From assembly GCA_947645355.1 (NCBI GenBank), contig CANSCI010000016.1:1-37436 (forward strand): 37,436 bases of DNA, in the 5' to 3' direction. Source of the stretch: an uncultured Dorea sp. GTDB lineage: Bacteria > Bacillota > Clostridia > Lachnospirales > Lachnospiraceae. The position numbers and the translations under genes are program-made. The notes below the pieces were generated by a model. It was not told the origin of the DNA, did no database searches, and saw only the letters and a program-made list of their open reading frames with translations. This document shows, piece after piece, positions 33,866-37,436 of the stretch (position 1 is the stretch's first letter; every line of letters begins with the position of its first letter).

Positions 33866-34873
33866 ATGAAAAAGAAAGTTTTAAGCGCACTTCTTTGCGT
33901 GGCAATGATTGCTACAATGTTGGTAGGCTGCAGCAGCGGCGGCGGATCATCAGAGGATAAAGGCGGAGATGATTCCGGTGATAAGAAAGACGGCTACAAG
34001 GTTGCGTACATCGCAAGAGCTCAGGAAGACTCATTCGCAGCATGGCTTGCTGATGAGATGAAGGCAGCATTTGAAGAGTATGATGATATGACACTGGAAG
34101 TTTTCGACGGTGAGGCTAATGATGAGAAAGAGAACTCTATGATCGAGAACTGTATTGCAAGCGGATTTGACGCTATTATTATCCAGGCAAATAACGGTGA
34201 GGCTCAGCTTCCATATATTCAGCAGGTTGTTGATGCTGGAATCCCATGTATCACAACAAACCCGCGTGTTGAGTGTGAAGGCACAGGCTCTATCGACGCT
34301 GATCCATATGAGCAGGCAAAAGTTAACTGTGATATTGCTGTTGACCAGATCCCGCAGAATGCAAAAGTTGTTGTATTGTTAGGACCTGCCGGCAACTTCC
34401 ACAGCACAGAGAGAAGAAATGCATGGGAGAAAGAGTTCTTCGAGAAGAGGACTGACGTACAGATCGTTGCAGAAGATATTGCTAACTGGAACAAAGATGA
34501 GGCTATGGCACTCATGGAAGACTGGGTACAGGCTAACGGCAAGATTGACGCAGTTGTTTCTATGAATGACAACATGGCAGCAGGCGCGATCGAAGTTGTA
34601 AAAGACAATCCGGATTTCAAAGATATGCTGGCATACGGCGTTGACGGAACAGCAGAAGCTTGTCTCTTAATCAAAGACGGTTTGATGACATCTACAGGCC
34701 TTCAGTCAGCAATCGACCTGGCTAAGATGAATACAGAAGCTGTTCATGCTGTACTGGCAGATGGAAAAGACGTTACTGAAATTAATGACAACGTTCCGGC
34801 ACCACTCATTACAGCTGATAATGTAGATGAGTACATCCAGATGTACAAAGATAACGGACAGATCAAAGAATAG
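33866..34873 (+). CDS. Sugar ABC transporter substrate-binding lipoprotein (RbsB type)
   Basis: A 335-residue lipoprotein. The signal peptide ends in LVGC with Cys22 as the lipid site, followed by a Gly/Ser/Asp-rich linker to about residue 42. The Peripla_BP_4 domain has YKVAYIARAQEDSFAAWLADEM, DAIIIQANNGEAQLPY, AGIPCITTNPRVE and VVVLLGPAGNFHSTERRNAWE. The Arg and Asn residues typical of sugar binding are present, but the ligand is not evident. TAAGGAGGACATG precedes the ATG. A short hairpin (TGCAC-AAA-GTGCA, 33823-33835) lies in the 69-base gap after the permease and may help raise expression of this gene over the membrane parts. Confidence 0.95.
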   Translation: MKKKVLSALLCVAMIATMLVGCSSGGGSSEDKGGDDSGDKKDGYKVAYIARAQEDSFAAWLADEMKAAFEEYDDMTLEVFDGEANDEKENSMIENCIASGFDAIIIQANNGEAQLPYIQQVVDAGIPCITTNPRVECEGTGSIDADPYEQAKVNCDIAVDQIPQNAKVVVLLGPAGNFHSTERRNAWEKEFFEKRTDVQIVAEDIANWNKDEAMALMEDWVQANGKIDAVVSMNDNMAAGAIEVVKDNPDFKDMLAYGVDGTAEACLLIKDGLMTSTGLQSAIDLAKMNTEAVHAVLADGKDVTEINDNVPAPLITADNVDEYIQMYKDNGQIKE

Positions 34874-34920
34874 TTCTGAAAATCGAATGTCAGTGAGAAA
34901 GAATATATTGTAAGAGTAGT

Positions 34921-34956
34921 TAACTGGCAGGTTGCTTTAACTTGCCAGTTATTTTA
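34921..34956 (+). terminator. Terminator or attenuator after the ABC genes
   Basis: Stem TAACTGGCAG (34921-34930) with TTGCCAGTTA (34942-34951) around an 11-base loop, followed by TTTTA. The T-run is short, so some read-through into the dehydrogenase genes is likely. Confidence 0.7.
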
Positions 34957-35058
34957 TACCCTCAGAAGCAGGTTTGCGTTATTCTTCCTCTCTGAAATGC
35001 AAGGCGGATTCAAATTAAGAAAGGAGATATAGTGCTGCGGCGCTATAGGGAAATCAAA

Positions 35059-36099
35059 ATGAAAAACAGAGCAGCTTATATGACAGGTTTGGACAAAATG
35101 GAGATTCGCGAGATTGAGATGCCTTCTCCGAAAGCAAAAGAGGTTCTCGTTGAGCTGGAGTACGTAGGGATCTGCGGATCAGATGTGCATTATTTCCATG
35201 ACGGAAGATGCGGAAGCTATGTGGTAGACGGAGATTTTATGCTGGGACATGAATGTGCAGGTACCGTTGTCGGACTTGGAGAGGGTGTAGAGCATCTGAA
35301 GGTGGGAGACAAGGTGGCCCTGGAGCCAGGCATCACCTGCGGCCAGTGTGAGTTCTGTAAGAGCGGACGCTACAACCTTTGTCCGGATGTTCAGTTCCTT
35401 GCAACTCCTCCGGTACAGGGATGCTATGAGAATTATATTGCCTTCCCGGAAAATATGTGCTTCAAGCTTCCGGAAAATATCAGCACAAAAGAGGGTGCAT
35501 TGGTTGAACCGTTGTCTGTCGGCATGCATGCGGCAAACCAGGGGAATGTGCAGCTCGGTGATTCTGTAGTGATCCTTGGAGCAGGATGTATCGGACTGGT
35601 GACCCTGCTTGCATGTAAGGCTCACGGCGCGACAGATATTACAGTTGTTGATGTGATTCCGAAACGTCTGGACTATGCAATGAAACTGGGCGCTACCCGT
35701 GTGATCAACGGCAAGGAAGTTGATGCGGTGGAAGAAGTAAAGAAGATTACGAACGGTGCAGGTATGGATAAGGTAATGGAAACCGCAGGGTCTCCGTTTA
35801 CGATCAAACAGACGCCGTTTATGGTTAAGAGAGGCGGAACTATTGTATTGGTAGGTATTTCTGCCCAGGAAAATATTGAATTTAACTTTGCACAGATCAT
35901 GGATAAGGAGCCGGAGATTAAGTCTGTATTCCGCTACCGCAACATTTATCCGCAGGCAATCGCAGCAATTGCAGACGGTATGATTGATGTGTCCGGTATC
36001 GTGACTCATGAATTTGATTTTGACGATATCCAGAAGGCATTTGACTGTGCGATCAATAACAAGGACGACGTCGTAAAAGCAGTGATAAAGATTAAATAG
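35059..36099 (+). CDS. Zinc-binding polyol dehydrogenase (L-iditol/sorbitol dehydrogenase type)
   Basis: A medium-chain zinc dehydrogenase of about 346 residues that oxidises polyols to ketoses with NAD(P). The catalytic zinc site is in GICGSDVHYFHDG (Cys) and GHECAGTVVG (His-Glu). The structural zinc loop has the four Cys of CGQCEFCKSGRYNLC. The Rossmann motif is VVILGAGCIGLV, followed by an Asp-containing strand (VVDVIPKR) that favours NAD. The start at 35059 (MKNRAAYMTGL) fits the family and follows AGGGAAATC. A GTG at 35032, with a stronger AAAGGAG site, would add nine basic residues, so the start is not settled. It lies 16 to 28 bases before the SDR gene, and both probably serve one pathway. 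Confidence 0.92.
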   Translation: MKNRAAYMTGLDKMEIREIEMPSPKAKEVLVELEYVGICGSDVHYFHDGRCGSYVVDGDFMLGHECAGTVVGLGEGVEHLKVGDKVALEPGITCGQCEFCKSGRYNLCPDVQFLATPPVQGCYENYIAFPENMCFKLPENISTKEGALVEPLSVGMHAANQGNVQLGDSVVILGAGCIGLVTLLACKAHGATDITVVDVIPKRLDYAMKLGATRVINGKEVDAVEEVKKITNGAGMDKVMETAGSPFTIKQTPFMVKRGGTIVLVGISAQENIEFNFAQIMDKEPEIKSVFRYRNIYPQAIAAIADGMIDVSGIVTHEFDFDDIQKAFDCAINNKDDVVKAVIKIK

Positions 36100-36127
36100 G
36101 CCGGATGAATCGGATATGGAGGACATC

Positions 36128-36898
36128 ATGATAGATTACAGGAATTTTAATGAAGATTTCAGCCTTGCAGGCAAGACTGCAGTCATCACAGGCGCTGCCA
36201 GCGGTATCGGATATGAGATTGCAAAGATGTATGCAAGAAAGGGCGCCGATGTTGTAAGCTTTGACATGCATGAGGCAAAGGATCTGGGAGACTACGTAAA
36301 AGAGCAGGGGAGAGGTTATCTTGCATATGTGGGTAATATCACAAAGACGGAAGATATTGATGCGTGCATAGCCCAGACAGTAGAGAAATTCGGGAAGCTG
36401 GATATCCTGGTGAACTGTGCAGGTATCGGAGTAGTAGAGAGTGTATTGGAGCATGATGAAGATCTCTGGGATAAGACCATCGCTGTTAATCTTACAGGTA
36501 CTGTACGTTTTGGCCGTGCAGCTGCAAAGGTAATGAAAGAAAACGGCGGCGGAAAGATTATCAATATGGGTTCTCAGGCCGGGATCGTAGCACTTGACGG
36601 GCATCTTACATATGGAAGCTGCAAGGCGGCTGTAATCTATGCTACGAAGCAGTTTGCAATGGAGCTTGCCCAGTATAACATCAATGTAAATGCAATCTCA
36701 CCTACCATTATCCTGACTCCTATGGGTGAAGAGAACTGGAACAATGAAAAAGGCGTGGAGTTCAAAAAGAAGATTCCGGCCCGCCGTTTCGGATACCCGG
36801 AGGAAGTGGCCGCATGTGCAGTCTTTCTGGCAAGCGATGCCGCAAGCCTCATCAACGGCGCAAACCTCGTAATCGACGGCGGGTTTACCATATGCTAA
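36128..36898 (+). CDS. Short-chain dehydrogenase/reductase (SDR)
   Basis: A 256-residue classical SDR. The cofactor motif TGAASGIG is at residues 21-28, NCAGIG is the NAG-type motif, and the catalytic residues are the Ser in NMGSQAG plus YGSCK with Tyr and Lys. The ending SLINGANLVIDGGFTIC is the usual C-terminal strand. Asp in VVSFDMHEA at the end of beta-2 suggests NAD rather than NADP. The start at 36128 (MIDYRNFNEDF) follows GGAGG five bases upstream; an earlier ATG at 36116 overlaps that site. It likely oxidises a polyol or reduces a ketose alongside the zinc dehydrogenase. Confidence 0.92.
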   Translation: MIDYRNFNEDFSLAGKTAVITGAASGIGYEIAKMYARKGADVVSFDMHEAKDLGDYVKEQGRGYLAYVGNITKTEDIDACIAQTVEKFGKLDILVNCAGIGVVESVLEHDEDLWDKTIAVNLTGTVRFGRAAAKVMKENGGGKIINMGSQAGIVALDGHLTYGSCKAAVIYATKQFAMELAQYNINVNAISPTIILTPMGEENWNNEKGVEFKKKIPARRFGYPEEVAACAVFLASDAASLINGANLVIDGGFTIC

Positions 36899-36913
36899 CC
36901 TGTTAAGCCGTGC

Positions 36914-36973
36914 GCCGTCATCTACAGGGCAGGAAAATAAGCTTGCTTATTTTCCTGCCCTGCAGGTGACGGC
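36914..36973 (+). repeat. 29-base near-perfect inverted repeat after the SDR gene
   Basis: Outer arms GCCGTCATCT (36914-36923) and AGGTGACGGC (36964-36973, one wobble), one mismatch, then a perfect 18-base inner stem (36925-36942 with 36945-36962). No T-run follows, so it is not a standard terminator. It leads directly into the tandem repeat array. Confidence 0.85.
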
Positions 36974-37150
36974 ATAGGGCGCGCAGCGCCCAGTGAGGGC
37001 AGAAAGCCCGAACTGCACGGCTGTCCGGCGGAGAAAGCATAGGGCGCGCAGCGCCCAGTGAGGGCAGAAAGCCCGAACTGCACGGCTGGCTGCCCGGTAG
37101 AGAGGTCATAGGGCGCGCAGCGCCCAGTGAGGGCAAAAAGCCCAAACATG
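36973..37150 (+). repeat. Tandem array of three GC-rich hairpin repeats (REP-like)
   Basis: Copies start at 36973, 37038 and 37107. The first two share an identical 51-base core that starts CATAGGGCGCGCAGCGCCC. The third keeps about 37 bases with two changes (CAAAAAGCCCAAAC). Each copy has two small hairpins, GGGCGC-GCA-GCGCCC and GGGC-AGAAA-GCCC. Linkers differ (14 and 18 bases). AGCCGTGC (36906-36913) is complementary to the GCACGGCT that ends copies 1 and 2, so the large inverted repeat and the first copy could fold into one branched structure. Confidence 0.85.
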
Positions 37151-37194
37151 AGTATATACAACTAGATCAAATACAAATTCATGGAGGTCTGATG

Positions 37195-37436
37195 ATGGAA
37201 GAAAAAAGAGTGAAGGAGCTGGCTGTCCAGGCGGCAAAGGTACGCAGGACGGCTCTGGAAGCAATTGAGGCTGCGCAGTCGGGACATGTCGGCGGTTCCT
37301 TTTCGGTGGCTGATATATTAACGGTATTATACTGGGAGAAGATGAACATAGACCCAAAGAACCCAAAGGATCCGGACAGGGACCGGTTTGTCCTGTCCAA
37401 AGGCCATTGTACGCCGACGATGTACGCGACACTGGC
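37195..37436 (+). CDS. Transketolase N-terminal subunit, partial
   Basis: The first 80 residues of a split transketolase; the rest lies beyond the window. SGHVGGSFSVADILTVLYW and RDRFVLSKGHCTPTMYATL match the thiamine diphosphate domain, where the GH and SKGH histidines bind the cofactor and substrate. The enzyme moves two-carbon units between ketoses and aldoses. GGAGG (37183-37187) precedes ATG codons at 37192 and 37195; the second is better spaced. It is on the same strand as the ABC and dehydrogenase genes, which suggests that the sugar handled here enters the pentose phosphate pathway. Confidence 0.92.
   Translation, partial: MEEKRVKELAVQAAKVRRTALEAIEAAQSGHVGGSFSVADILTVLYWEKMNIDPKNPKDPDRDRFVLSKGHCTPTMYATL

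Noticed and set aside
36973-37150. CRISPR array
   Set aside because: Only three units, with linkers of 14 and 18 bases that are not spacer-like, and no cas genes in the window.
36918-37161. Proline/alanine-rich proteins on the minus strand across the repeats
   Set aside because: The open frames come from the repeated GC-rich DNA, have no ribosome binding sites and do not look like proteins.

Overview
This window looks like chromosomal DNA of an anaerobic gut Firmicute, most probably a Lachnospiraceae (Clostridium cluster XIVa) member. The reasons are a typical clostridial str operon (EF-G and EF-Tu are of the clostridial type), strong AGGAGG-type ribosome binding sites before nearly every gene, TTGACA/TATAAT promoters with 17-base spacers, and many small sugar-use operons with GPH, NCS2 and ribose-type ABC transporters. 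I cannot name the species from the sequence alone.

Layout. 1-3760: a partial unknown gene and a small 2[4Fe-4S] ferredoxin on the minus strand, then a solitary sugar-type binding lipoprotein, an HD-domain protein and a nucleotidyltransferase on the plus strand. 3794-8525: the translation operon rpsL-rpsG-fusA-tuf with its own promoter and a strong terminator. 8690-11939: an AT-rich two-gene cassette (AAA ATPase plus RloB-type protein) resembling the AbiL abortive-infection system, followed by a DUF2130 coiled-coil protein. 11970-18653: a MerR regulator, a MerR-style promoter, a divergent GcvPA/GcvPB-like pair, a COG3199 NAD-kinase-like protein and a frameshifted GPH-type transporter. 18861-24582: a pfkB kinase, an AraC regulator, a DUF4867 protein, a fucose-isomerase-like enzyme and xylulokinase. 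24750-26935: uracil permease and a PHP phosphoesterase. 26994-30893 (minus): LacC/FruK-like kinase, class II aldolase, DeoR regulator and rhamnulokinase-like kinase. 31291-37436 (plus): ribose-type ABC transporter, zinc alcohol dehydrogenase, short-chain dehydrogenase, a tandem hairpin repeat array, and the start of a transketolase N-terminal subunit.

How the parts work together. The divergent locus at 26994-37436 reads as one carbohydrate pathway: ABC import, oxidation of an alditol or sugar by two dehydrogenases, ketose phosphorylation, aldol cleavage, and entry to the pentose phosphate pathway through transketolase. The 18861-24582 block reads as a second, pentose- or deoxyhexose-type isomerase/kinase pathway.

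The best candidate for something undescribed is the 11970-18653 operon. Its two proteins keep the overall GcvPA/GcvPB architecture and the PLP lysine, but motifs that are normally near-invariant in glycine decarboxylase are replaced, and no GcvT, GcvH or lipoamide dehydrogenase gene is nearby. I infer a PLP enzyme acting on a substrate other than glycine, controlled by the adjacent MerR protein. The AbiL-like cassette and the hairpin array at 36906-37150 are the other two items most worth following up.
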